Source of the DNA: Bacillota bacterium
GTDB taxonomy: Bacteria > Bacillota > Clostridia > Acetivibrionales > DSM-1351
Assembly (NCBI GenBank): GCA_023439045.1
Contig: JAEXOY010000015.1
Location: forward strand, 408,100-472,099
Direction: 5' to 3'
Length of the DNA: 64,000 nt
Shown: in pieces, positions 44,766-51,680 of the stretch
Position numbering within the stretch: position 1 is the first letter of the stretch
How the letters are laid out: every line of letters begins with the position of its first letter
The notes under the pieces: generated by a model
The model's input: only the letters and a program-made list of their open reading frames with translations
Told to the model about the DNA's origin: nothing
Database searches by the model: none
Made by a program: the position numbers and the translations under genes

Positions 44766-45788
44766 ATGACAATACGATTAAAGATTGGTATCTCTGTTGG
44801 TGTCTGTATAATAATATTATTTCTAGCTGTTGGATTGGGAAGTGTATTTATTAGGCCGGACGACATAATGGCTATTTTACTCAATAAAATATTCGGAATA
44901 AGCTTGGATGCAAACATAGATAGTAATACTGTCTCAATCCTTTGGAAGATCAGACTTCCGAGAGCCTTGCTTGCATTTGTAGTAGGGAGTGCTCTGGCAG
45001 TAAGTGGGACAGTAATGCAATCTGTTCTAAAGAACCCATTGGCATCTTCCTATACTCTCGGAGTATCTTCTGGTGCATCACTTGGTGTAGGAATAGTAAT
45101 GGTAATGGGCATTAGCATACCCTTTCTAGGTATATTTACTATGCCATTTTTAGGGCTTTTGGGTGGATTGCTGACGGTGTTCCTTGCGGTTACCTTTACT
45201 GCAAAGATTGATAGGAACATGGAAAACAATACTATTATTCTTGTTGGAATGGTTGTCTCGTTGTTTATAAATGCATTCCTTACCGTCATGTCGGCTATGA
45301 CCAGAGAGTCTATGCAGAGAATGATGCTATGGCAAATGGGTAGTTTTTCTCTAAAAAGTTGGTCACATGTCCTAATGTTGATACCAATAGTTTTTATAGG
45401 CATCTTATATATTCTAAGGTTTTCAAGAGAATTGGATATAATGACCTTCGGCGAAGATCAGGCCAAGGTAATGGGAATTGATATTAAGAGGGTTAAATGG
45501 ATTTTACTTTTTGGATCGGCAGCGCTTACTGGCTGTGCAATTTCTTTAGTTGGTGTAATAGGGTTTATTGATTTAATTGCACCACATGTTGTTCGTAGAA
45601 TATTCGGCTCAGCACATAAATACGTAATCCCGATGTCAGCATTGTTTGGAGGAGCATTTATGATGGTTGCCGACCTTGTGGCTAGAACTATTCTATCGCC
45701 CTCGGAATTGCCTGTTGGAGCTATTACTGCAATAATCGGTGCGCCATTTTTTGCATATGTTTATTTTAGTAAGAGGAAGGTGGTATAG
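44766..45788 (+). CDS. btuC: Cobalamin/cobamide ABC transporter, FecCD-type permease
   Basis: A 340-residue polytopic permease with family hallmarks: ILWKIRLPRALLAFVVGSALAVSGTVMQSVLKNPLASSYTLGVSSGA, and the ATPase contact region GVIGFIDLIAPHVVRRIFG. About ten membrane helices are expected. It begins one base after the binding-protein stop. Substrate specificity comes from the riboswitch context. Confidence 0.92.
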   Translation: MTIRLKIGISVGVCIIILFLAVGLGSVFIRPDDIMAILLNKIFGISLDANIDSNTVSILWKIRLPRALLAFVVGSALAVSGTVMQSVLKNPLASSYTLGVSSGASLGVGIVMVMGISIPFLGIFTMPFLGLLGGLLTVFLAVTFTAKIDRNMENNTIILVGMVVSLFINAFLTVMSAMTRESMQRMMLWQMGSFSLKSWSHVLMLIPIVFIGILYILRFSRELDIMTFGEDQAKVMGIDIKRVKWILLFGSAALTGCAISLVGVIGFIDLIAPHVVRRIFGSAHKYVIPMSALFGGAFMMVADLVARTILSPSELPVGAITAIIGAPFFAYVYFSKRKVV

Positions 45789-45790
45789 AT

Positions 45791-46564
45791 ATGTTAAGCT
45801 TAAAGCAGGTAAGTGCTGGATATGATGGAGTAGACGTTGTTAGAAATGTTACCCTTAATGTTAAGGGTGGTGAAAACCTTTGTATTATCGGACCAAATGG
45901 CTGCGGAAAATCCACTCTGCTAAAAGCTATTGCTGGGTTGATTGACTCAAAGGGCAGTATTGAGATAGATGGTATAAATATAAACAATATGAAGCGAAAA
46001 GAGATAGCGGCCAAGGTTGCCATGATGAGCCAGGTTTCTAACCTATTTTTTTCATTCTCTGTATTTGAAACAGTTATGCTCGGAAGATATGCCCATATGA
46101 AAAGTGGGATATTTGCAACTCCCTCTAAAGCAGACAGAGAATACGTTGAGCGTTGCCTTGAAAGTGTTGGAATGCAGGACCAAAGGGATAAGCAGATAAG
46201 CACCCTGTCGGGGGGACAGCTGCAAAGAGTATTTCTTGCCAGAACGCTTGCACAACAACCCCAAATTATACTTCTAGATGAACCCACAAATCATTTGGAC
46301 TTAAAGTATCAGGCACAGTTGATAAAGTACTTACAAAAATGGTCTCAAGAGGACGACCATATTGTGGTGGGTGTGTTACACGATATGAATCTTGCAATGC
46401 AGCTTGCAAATAAAGTTCTTTTGCTTAATAATGGTAATCAGATAGCTTGCGGGTCTGTTAGGGAAACTATTTCAGGTGAAATACTTGAAGAAACATTTGA
46501 TATGGATGTTGTAGGCTATATGTTGAATTCTTTAAAAACATGGGAGGACTTTGGATATGCCTAA
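45791..46564 (+). CDS. btuD: Cobalamin/cobamide ABC transporter, ATPase
   Basis: A 257-residue ATPase with Walker A GPNGCGKST, signature LSGGQLQRVFLARTLAQQP, Walker B IILLDEPTNHLD and switch VLHDMNLAMQLA. It powers the importer with the preceding permease. It starts two bases after the permease gene. The small Cys protein begins inside its last codons. Confidence 0.94.
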   Translation: MLSLKQVSAGYDGVDVVRNVTLNVKGGENLCIIGPNGCGKSTLLKAIAGLIDSKGSIEIDGININNMKRKEIAAKVAMMSQVSNLFFSFSVFETVMLGRYAHMKSGIFATPSKADREYVERCLESVGMQDQRDKQISTLSGGQLQRVFLARTLAQQPQIILLDEPTNHLDLKYQAQLIKYLQKWSQEDDHIVVGVLHDMNLAMQLANKVLLLNNGNQIACGSVRETISGEILEETFDMDVVGYMLNSLKTWEDFGYA

Positions 46565-46745
46565 ATCACACATGCCAAATGAGAATATTAACTGCCTAAA
46601 GTGTAAATATTATTATGTCACGTGGGATTCAAATATGCCCTATGGGTGCAAAGCATTTGGATTTAAAGGTGCACAAATGCCATCGATAACTGTAATCCAA
46701 TCTTCGGGTAGTAAATGCCAGGCTTATATAGAAAAGCAAAAATAA
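46557..46745 (+). CDS. Small four-cysteine protein downstream of the cobalamin importer
   Basis: A 62-residue protein with C13 and C16 (NCLKCKYYYVTWD), C31 (PYGCKAFGFKG) and C54 (SSGSKCQAYIEK). The Cx2C..C..C layout suggests a metal or Fe-S site. The family is common in clostridia and deltaproteobacteria, and its function is not established as far as I know. The ATG at 46557 is preferred to TTG at 46551 because GGGAGG at 46542-46547 is nine bases away. The gene overlaps the ATPase end by eight bases. Confidence 0.7.
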   Translation: MPKSHMPNENINCLKCKYYYVTWDSNMPYGCKAFGFKGAQMPSITVIQSSGSKCQAYIEKQK

Positions 46746-46768
46746 CCTCCATAGCGAGGTTATTTTTT
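46741..46768 (+). terminator. Terminator of the cobalamin importer operon
   Basis: AATAACCTC pairs with GAGGTTATT around CATAGC, followed by a T-run. It overlaps the end of the four-Cys gene and separates this operon from the Fur-controlled one. Confidence 0.95.
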
Positions 46769-46782
46769 GGCATTTTTACTTA

Positions 46783-46832
46783 TTGACAATGATTATCATT
46801 TGGCTTAGAATTATAATTGATAATAATTATCA
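46783..46832 (+). promoter_or_regulatory. Fur-regulated feo promoter with two Fur boxes
   Basis: TTGACA (46783-46788), 17 bases, TAGAAT (46806-46811). The palindrome AATGATTATCATT (46788-46800) fills the spacer, and a perfect 7-1-7 Fur box TGATAATAATTATCA (46818-46832) covers the start site. Fur with iron would block RNA polymerase at both. The arrangement predicts strong induction on iron starvation of feoA, feoB and the genes behind them. Confidence 0.9.
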
Positions 46833-46854
46833 TTTATGTTAGGTGGTGTTTATT

Positions 46855-47076
46855 ATGACATTGAGTAGCGTTAGCAAAGGTGAAGTAATAGAAATTGTAA
46901 ATATATTGGATAGTACAATTCGCGCGCAGGCTATAAGACTCTGCATATATGAAGGGTCAAAGCTTACCTGCTCTGAAATTGTGCCTAAAGGGCCTATAGT
47001 GCTCAGTAACAAAATGCAAGAAATTGCTATTAGCAGGAAGCTTGCCGAACAGATAGAGGTATTAAAAGTAAGCTAA
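46855..47076 (+). CDS. feoA: Ferrous iron transport protein FeoA
   Basis: A 73-residue SH3-like FeoA protein (MTLSSVSKGEVIEIVNI to LAEQIEVLKVS). It is a cytosolic accessory of FeoB. The ATG at 46855 follows AGGTGGTG (46841-46848); an upstream in-frame GTG overlaps that ribosome site and is unlikely. The 66-base gap to feoB contains a doubled AAGCTAACA word. Confidence 0.85.
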   Translation: MTLSSVSKGEVIEIVNILDSTIRAQAIRLCIYEGSKLTCSEIVPKGPIVLSNKMQEIAISRKLAEQIEVLKVS

Positions 47077-47142
47077 CATTCCAAAGGGGCAAGCTAACAC
47101 ATTCCTATGTGGTAAGCTTACATTATAAAGAGGCGATTATTT

Positions 47143-48957
47143 ATGAAGATGAATGATAGCAATGACAGATTGGTTTTAGCAGGCAATCCAAATGTTGGGA
47201 AGTCTGTCTTTTTTAATGAATTAACAGGAAGATATGTAGATGTATCTAATTTTCCTGGTACTACAGTTGATATTAGCAGAGGTACATATGAGCATTACAT
47301 TGTTGAGGATACACCCGGAATATACGGAGTATCCTCTTTTAATGATGAAGAAATAGTTGCTAGGGACGTTATTATTAATGGCGATATAGTGCTTAATGTG
47401 GTGGATGCTGTACATCTGCAACGTGACCTTTTTTTGACTCAGCAGTTAATTGATATGGGCAAGAAAGTTATTGTTGCTGTTAATCTTATAGATGAGGCTC
47501 AAAAAAATGGCATTATTATTGATGGGAGTAAGCTTTCTGAACTTTTGGGAGTTCCCGTATTTTTGACATCGGCGCTTAAGGGCTTAGGAATAGAAGATGT
47601 AAAAAAGAATATTGCTACAGCCAAAAAAGGAATTAAAACCGAAGGGCTGCAGAAAAAGATCGAGGAATATGCTAGGGGAGACATTTCAGAAGCTGAGATA
47701 CTTCTCATCTTGGAGGACGATGAAATTGTAGCAGGTAGAAACCATTGCGGAATTACTGGTCAAAGAGATGAAATTTATAGGCAGAGAAGACAGAGAGTTG
47801 ACTATATTATTGAAAATGTTGTTTCGGATACAAACAGGGGAACAAGCTTTTCCACAAAGCTTGGAAGGCTAATGCTAAGACCATTAACAGGATTACCAAT
47901 ACTGGCAGCTATCCTTGTTGCAATGTTTTGGTTTATTGGGGTATTTATTGCTCAATGGGTTGTTGAATTTACAGAGGGAACTGTAATGGACGGTTGGTAC
48001 AAGGGCTTTATTCTAAACGTTTTTAGCTTTATACCTACAGATAATTTTTTTGGAAGCCTTTTGTTTGGAGAGTTTGGTCTTCTGACTATGACACCAACTT
48101 ATATTTTTGGCTTGTTATTGCCCTTGACAGTGGGGTTCTATTTGCTGATGTCTTTACTCGAGGACTCTGGCTTATTGCCACGAATAGCAGTACTTTCAGA
48201 TAAGTCACTCTCAAAAGTAGGATTAAATGGAAGAGCGATTATTCCTATAATTTTAGGGTTTGGCTGTGTAACAATGGCAACTATGACCACAAGGCTATTA
48301 GGATCTAAAAGGGAAAGAGTTATTGCAACCTTCCTTTTAGGCTTGACCATACCCTGTTCAGCTCAGTTCGGAGTCATAATTGGTCTGTTATCTCCGTTGG
48401 GAATACCCTATATAATTGCATATACCATTATTCTACTAGCGATTTTTGGAGTATCAGGGCTTGCGCTAAATAAAGTTCTGCCAGGTGAATCAACTCAGTT
48501 GTTTATTGATTTACCGCCTGTAAGAATGCCTATTTCTAAAAATGTTATAAAAAAGACCTATATGAAATCAAAGGGTTTCTTAATCGAGGCAACACCTATA
48601 TTTGCACTTGGGTCAATTATTATTACAGTATTGCAGTTTACAGGTGCATTAGATGCTATAGAGAGTTTTATAGCACCTCTCGTTACAGATTGGCTCAAGC
48701 TGCCTGCAGAAACTGCGGTGGTATTTATTATGGGTATTATAAGGAGAGACTTTGGGGCAGCAGGCCTAAGTCATATTGCAATGACAAGCGGTCAAATGCT
48801 CGTTTCACTGATAACCATAACACTTTTTGTGCCATGTGTAGCAGCAATAATAATGATATTCAAAGAGCGCTCTAAGTTAGAAGCTACAGCAATATGGCTT
48901 GGAAGCTTTGCCATAGCATTCCTGGTGGGAGGCTTGTTGGCAATGGTAATAATCTAG
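47143..48957 (+). CDS. feoB: Ferrous iron transporter FeoB
   Basis: A 604-residue GTPase-permease. The G domain has P-loop GNPNVGKS (14-21), FPGTT switch I (38-42), DTPG (56-59) and NLIDE for base recognition. The membrane part (about 245-604) holds two gate domains with LLEDSGLLPRIAVLSDKSLSKVGLNGRAIIPIILGFGC and the late RRDFGA motif. It imports Fe(II). It is shorter than E. coli FeoB (773) because the G-domain/linker and C-terminal parts are compact, as in several clostridial homologues. Confidence 0.96.
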   Translation: MKMNDSNDRLVLAGNPNVGKSVFFNELTGRYVDVSNFPGTTVDISRGTYEHYIVEDTPGIYGVSSFNDEEIVARDVIINGDIVLNVVDAVHLQRDLFLTQQLIDMGKKVIVAVNLIDEAQKNGIIIDGSKLSELLGVPVFLTSALKGLGIEDVKKNIATAKKGIKTEGLQKKIEEYARGDISEAEILLILEDDEIVAGRNHCGITGQRDEIYRQRRQRVDYIIENVVSDTNRGTSFSTKLGRLMLRPLTGLPILAAILVAMFWFIGVFIAQWVVEFTEGTVMDGWYKGFILNVFSFIPTDNFFGSLLFGEFGLLTMTPTYIFGLLLPLTVGFYLLMSLLEDSGLLPRIAVLSDKSLSKVGLNGRAIIPIILGFGCVTMATMTTRLLGSKRERVIATFLLGLTIPCSAQFGVIIGLLSPLGIPYIIAYTIILLAIFGVSGLALNKVLPGESTQLFIDLPPVRMPISKNVIKKTYMKSKGFLIEATPIFALGSIIITVLQFTGALDAIESFIAPLVTDWLKLPAETAVVFIMGIIRRDFGAAGLSHIAMTSGQMLVSLITITLFVPCVAAIIMIFKERSKLEATAIWLGSFAIAFLVGGLLAMVII

Positions 48958-48973
48958 CAGGGGGATTAATATT

Positions 48974-49156
48974 ATGAAAATCATATGTGAACAATGTAAA
49001 TATGAGTATATTATTCCAGATGATAAAAATATGGCTACAACCTGCCCTAGATGTGGTAAAATATATACAAATTACATTAAATGTGAGAATTGTAAGGGGT
49101 GTTCACTTTTAAAGGGGTGTAAAAAAGCTGAAAGGGGAGTTTTCCTTGCAGACTGA
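48974..49156 (+). CDS. Small zinc-ribbon / Cys-cluster protein of the feo operon
   Basis: A 60-residue soluble protein with eight cysteines. C5xxC8 and C24xxC27 form a zinc-ribbon pattern, and C37xxC40xxC43xxxxxC49 resembles an Fe-S ligand set. It does not have the membrane helix of the FeoB-associated Cys-rich family. Its location between feoB and fur, with an 11-base overlap with fur, suggests a FeoC-like sensing or accessory role. That is inference. GGGGG precedes the ATG. Confidence 0.75.
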   Translation: MKIICEQCKYEYIIPDDKNMATTCPRCGKIYTNYIKCENCKGCSLLKGCKKAERGVFLAD

Positions 49157-49586
49157 TAATTGCTATTTAAAGCAAAAGCTTAAGGAGTCAGGGTATAAGT
49201 ACACAGGGCAGAGAGAAGCTGTTCTTGATTCTTTGGTTCAATGTGCTGGAAAGCATGTGAGCACTGAGGAACTATTTAACTTTGTAAAAGTGGAGCATCC
49301 GGAGATAGGGCTTGCTACTGTTTATAGGACATTAATTTTGCTTGATAAGCTTAAATTAGTACATAAGCTCGATTTTGACGACGGTTTTAGTCGTTATGAG
49401 CTTGTACGTCCAAACGAGGATCATAGACACCACCACTTGATTTGTGAGCTTTGTGGAAATGTATCTGAGGTTGAGGACGATTTGTTAGACTCTTTGGAGG
49501 AGCAAATATTAATTAAAAACGGCTTTCTTGTTAAGAATCACAGAGTAAAATTTTATGGACTGTGTTCAAACTGCAGAAAGCAATAA
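49146..49586 (+). CDS. fur: Fur-family transcriptional regulator
   Basis: A 146-residue Fur protein. The winged-helix part has YKYTGQREAVLDSLV and GLATVYRTLILLDKLKLV. The metal-binding part has HRHHHLIC, CELCG and a C-terminal CSNC zinc motif. It probably represses the promoter at 46783-46832 when iron is available, which would include its own operon. The TTG start at 49146 follows GGGGAG at 49134-49139 and lies inside the preceding small gene, so translation is coupled. PerR or Zur identity cannot be excluded from sequence alone. Confidence 0.9.
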   Translation: MQTDNCYLKQKLKESGYKYTGQREAVLDSLVQCAGKHVSTEELFNFVKVEHPEIGLATVYRTLILLDKLKLVHKLDFDDGFSRYELVRPNEDHRHHHLICELCGNVSEVEDDLLDSLEEQILIKNGFLVKNHRVKFYGLCSNCRKQ

Positions 49587-49601
49587 AATTTTGGGGGAAT
49601 T

Positions 49602-50183
49602 ATGGCCAAGCTGTATTTTAGGTATGGTGCAATGAACAGCTCAAAGACAGCAAATGCACTAATGGTTAAGTATAATTATGAAGAACGTAGTCAAAAGGTA
49701 ATTCTATTGAAGCCTTCAACTGATAGTAGAGACGGTTTCACCACTATAAAATCCAGAGCAGGTTTGTCAGAGGAATGTACTGTAGTAAATAAGTGTAGTA
49801 ATATTGTTGATATAGTAACGGGACGCTTAAGTGAAATGGGTAATGTAAGCTGTGTTATTGTTGATGAAGCTCAGTTTCTAACAAAGCAGCAGGTTTATGA
49901 GCTTACCTGTTTAGTGGATCAGAAAAATATTCCTGTTATTTGCTATGGTCTTCGTACTGATTTTCGAGGTGAATTATTTGAGGGTAGCCAATGGCTTTTG
50001 GCATGGGCGGATACTATAGAAGAGATTAAAACAATTTGTTGGTGTGGTAAAAAAGCTATAATGAATGGTAGATTTGAAAATGGCAAGATAGTAAAGAGCG
50101 GAGAACAGGTTTTATTAGGTGGAAATGATAAATACATCAGCCTATGCAGGCAGCATTGGACTGAGGGGAATATGGGGCTATAG
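49602..50183 (+). CDS. tdk: Thymidine kinase
   Basis: A 193-residue type II thymidine kinase similar in layout to the E. coli enzyme. P-loop region LYFRYGAMNSSKT at 4-16, CVIVDEAQFLTKQQV (Walker B/DEAQF) near 87-100, zinc Cys pairs in CWCGKK and CRQHW. It phosphorylates thymidine for salvage. The residue before the P-loop Lys is Ser instead of the usual Gly. It is 15 bases after fur and probably reads from the iron-controlled promoter. Confidence 0.93.
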   Translation: MAKLYFRYGAMNSSKTANALMVKYNYEERSQKVILLKPSTDSRDGFTTIKSRAGLSEECTVVNKCSNIVDIVTGRLSEMGNVSCVIVDEAQFLTKQQVYELTCLVDQKNIPVICYGLRTDFRGELFEGSQWLLAWADTIEEIKTICWCGKKAIMNGRFENGKIVKSGEQVLLGGNDKYISLCRQHWTEGNMGL

Positions 50184-50284
50184 ATTAGTTAACACAGTTA
50201 GCGATAAATAAGGCATTTAGTGAAGCGTACTCAAATGCATTCTAAGAAGTATTTTATGAGTTGTATTCTGAGAGAAGGTAGTGA

Positions 50285-50384
50285 TACAGTGATTTCCGAG
50301 TAATAGGTATTGAGACAGTGATTGCCTAGTAAAAGGTATTGAGATAGCGTTTGTCGAGTAAAAGGTATTGAGACAGTGATTGAG
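50285..50384. repeat. 29-bp tandem repeats ahead of the tdk terminator
   Basis: Three full units (50285-50313, 50314-50342, 50343-50371) plus a partial fourth. The shared core reads GAGTAAAAGGTATTGAGACAG. The last copy forms the 5' half of the terminator stem, so the array is a duplication of one terminator arm. There are no unique spacers, so it is not CRISPR. Nothing else is seen in 50184-50284. Confidence 0.88.
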
Positions 50385-50420
50385 TCAATAATTGACAATC
50401 CTAGTCTTAATACCTTTTTT
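50360..50420 (+). terminator. Terminator of the feo-fur-tdk operon
   Basis: AAAAGGTATTGAGAC pairs with GTCTTAATACCTTTT (one G-T pair) around an inner GATTG/CAATC plus TCAA/TTGA stem, then a T-run. The extra upstream repeats could each compete for the same 3' arm. Confidence 0.85.
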
Positions 50421-50471
50421 GGTTTCAATAAATAGTATACTAAATAACTAAAAAATTTTACTTATGTAGTA

Positions 50472-50499
50472 ACATTTTTTATAGAGTTAACATAAGTTA
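50472..50499 (+). promoter_or_regulatory. Sigma-K-like promoter
   Basis: ACA at 50472-50474, 16 bases, CATAAGTTA at 50491-50499. This matches the Bacillus sigma-K consensus mACm-16/17-CATAnnnTA. The ribosome site AAAGGAG lies at 50525-50531. Mother-cell sporulation expression is inferred and fits the Cys/Gly/Met-rich product. Confidence 0.5.
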
Positions 50500-50537
50500 T
50501 AACAGGAGTGCAGTACTAATCATGAAAGGAGTTTTAT

Positions 50538-50984
50538 ATGGGAGAGTGTTGTAACAATTGCAACAGTGGCTGTAATGATAATTTGAGTCACTTAATGGCT
50601 AAATACATTGGTCAAACGGTAACTATTTTTACTAAGAGTGGAGGACAATCAGGCTGTGGCTTCACAGGCGTTATACTTGGCGTAAATGATAGCTTTGTAA
50701 GGCTGATTACCAGTATTGGTCCTGCTCCAGGTTGTGCCCTGGGCAATGGATGTGGCTCTTATGAAATGAATGATATGGGTTACATGGGTGGCTGCGGCAT
50801 GATGACTGGTGGCATGGGTGGCTATATGTCTGGTGGCATGGGTGGTTGTATGTCTGGTGGCATGGGCGGCTGTATGCCTGGATATATGTCTGGGAATATG
50901 GTATCTAACCCTATTTATAATGTAGGATCTGTAACTGATATACCATTATGTAGCATTGCATCATTTGTTCACAATGCAGTTTAG
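50538..50984 (+). CDS. Cys/Gly/Met-rich protein, probable spore coat component
   Basis: A 148-residue protein. The N-terminus is Cys-rich (GECCNNCNSGCND). A short beta domain with YIGQTVTIFTKSGGQSGCGFTGVILGVNDSFVRLIT looks Sm/Hfq-like or coat-protein-like. The second half is a repeat of GGMGGYM/CMSGG units, and the end is a small hydrophobic block. Composition and the sigma-K-like promoter suggest a cross-linked spore coat protein, but I do not recognise a named family. Confidence 0.65.
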   Translation: MGECCNNCNSGCNDNLSHLMAKYIGQTVTIFTKSGGQSGCGFTGVILGVNDSFVRLITSIGPAPGCALGNGCGSYEMNDMGYMGGCGMMTGGMGGYMSGGMGGCMSGGMGGCMPGYMSGNMVSNPIYNVGSVTDIPLCSIASFVHNAV

Positions 50985-51031
50985 GTAATTGATATTTATT
51001 ACTTAAGATAATACAAATTACTTTTTCATAA

Positions 51032-51070
51032 AAGCAAAAGGGGAGGGCGGAGTTATCCGTCCTTGCTTTA
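51032..51070 (+). terminator. Hairpin after the coat-like gene
   Basis: AAAGCAA and GGGCGGA pair with TCCGTCC and TTGCTTT (one G-T pair) across an internal bulge AAGGGGA. There is no long T-run. A weak terminator or transcript end for the coat-like gene is the likely role. Confidence 0.45.
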
Positions 51071-51126
51071 TGTCCCTTGCTTATGTATTTGTATATCCTG
51101 TTTTTTTATCAAGAATTTAATATAAT

Positions 51127-51150
51127 AAAAAAAAGAGCGTAAGCTCTTTT
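51127..51150 (-). terminator. Terminator of the minus-strand gene
   Basis: AAAAGAGC-GTAA-GCTCTTTT flanked by A-runs on the left and T-runs on the right. On the minus strand it directly follows the stop codon of the hypothetical gene. It is symmetric and may also stop transcription coming from the left. Confidence 0.88.
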
Positions 51151-51483
51151 TTACATTTCACCACATGGATCATAGGTTCTGTCAATAATAGGTTCAAAAT
51201 AAACATCCAAAAACATGAGATTTTTATCCTGTGCTTCTTGCAAGGTAATAGGAGAACTGTAAAATGAGATTCTATACTCGAATTCCGGCTCCTTTACTCT
51301 ATCCCTACCGTTGACATCGTATTGCTGGCCGGATACCTTGTATACCCCATTTGCCTCAAGCTGGCCAATAAACCAGTTGAGCTCTTCGGAATCATCTACG
51401 TCCATACATGGAATAAGCCCATTTTGCATATCCGAAATAATCTTTTTTATTTCCCCTGTCTGATATCTTTCCTGATAAAACAT
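51151..51483 (-). CDS. Conserved hypothetical protein
   Basis: A 110-residue soluble, acidic protein starting MFYQERYQTGEIKKIISDMQ and ending DRTYDPCGEM. No membrane segment, signal or recognised family. The start at 51483 is chosen because GGGGAG precedes it at the right distance on the minus strand; an earlier in-frame Met 26 codons upstream has no ribosome site. It is the only clear minus-strand gene in the window and is divergent from the HtrA gene. Confidence 0.7.
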   Translation of the reverse strand: MFYQERYQTGEIKKIISDMQNGLIPCMDVDDSEELNWFIGQLEANGVYKVSGQQYDVNGRDRVKEPEFEYRISFYSSPITLQEAQDKNLMFLDVYFEPIIDRTYDPCGEM

Positions 51484-51605
51484 AATTATCACTCCCCGTA
51501 AATTGCATCTAATTTGCTGAAAAATTATACTGAATTTTTTACCTAGAGGTAAAATTTGCATATATTTAAATATACCACAAATATCATTTTTGTAACTTTT
51601 AATTT

Positions 51606-51634
51606 TATTAATCAGTATTAATATGTGATATAAT
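51606..51634 (+). promoter_or_regulatory. Extended -10 promoter of the HtrA-like gene
   Basis: TGATATAAT at 51626-51634 is a perfect extended -10 (TG-N-TATAAT). The -35 position (51606-51611, TATTAA) is weak, as expected for this class. It lies 47 bases before the start codon at 51681. Confidence 0.6.
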
Positions 51635-51680
51635 TAAGACCAAATTGGAATCATTTGCATAATTTGAAGGGGTAAGAAGT

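Noticed and set aside
45766..46287. A 173-codon open frame on the minus strand
   Set aside because: It lies wholly opposite the well-supported ABC ATPase, has no ribosome site and reads as low-quality protein.
46818..46832. Zur or PerR box rather than Fur box
   Set aside because: The 7-1-7 TGATAAT palindrome with feoA/feoB downstream is the canonical Fur arrangement. The regulator type still needs testing.
50285..50384. Possible CRISPR array (29-bp repeats)
   Set aside because: Units are directly adjacent with no unique spacers, and no cas genes occur. They copy the terminator arm.
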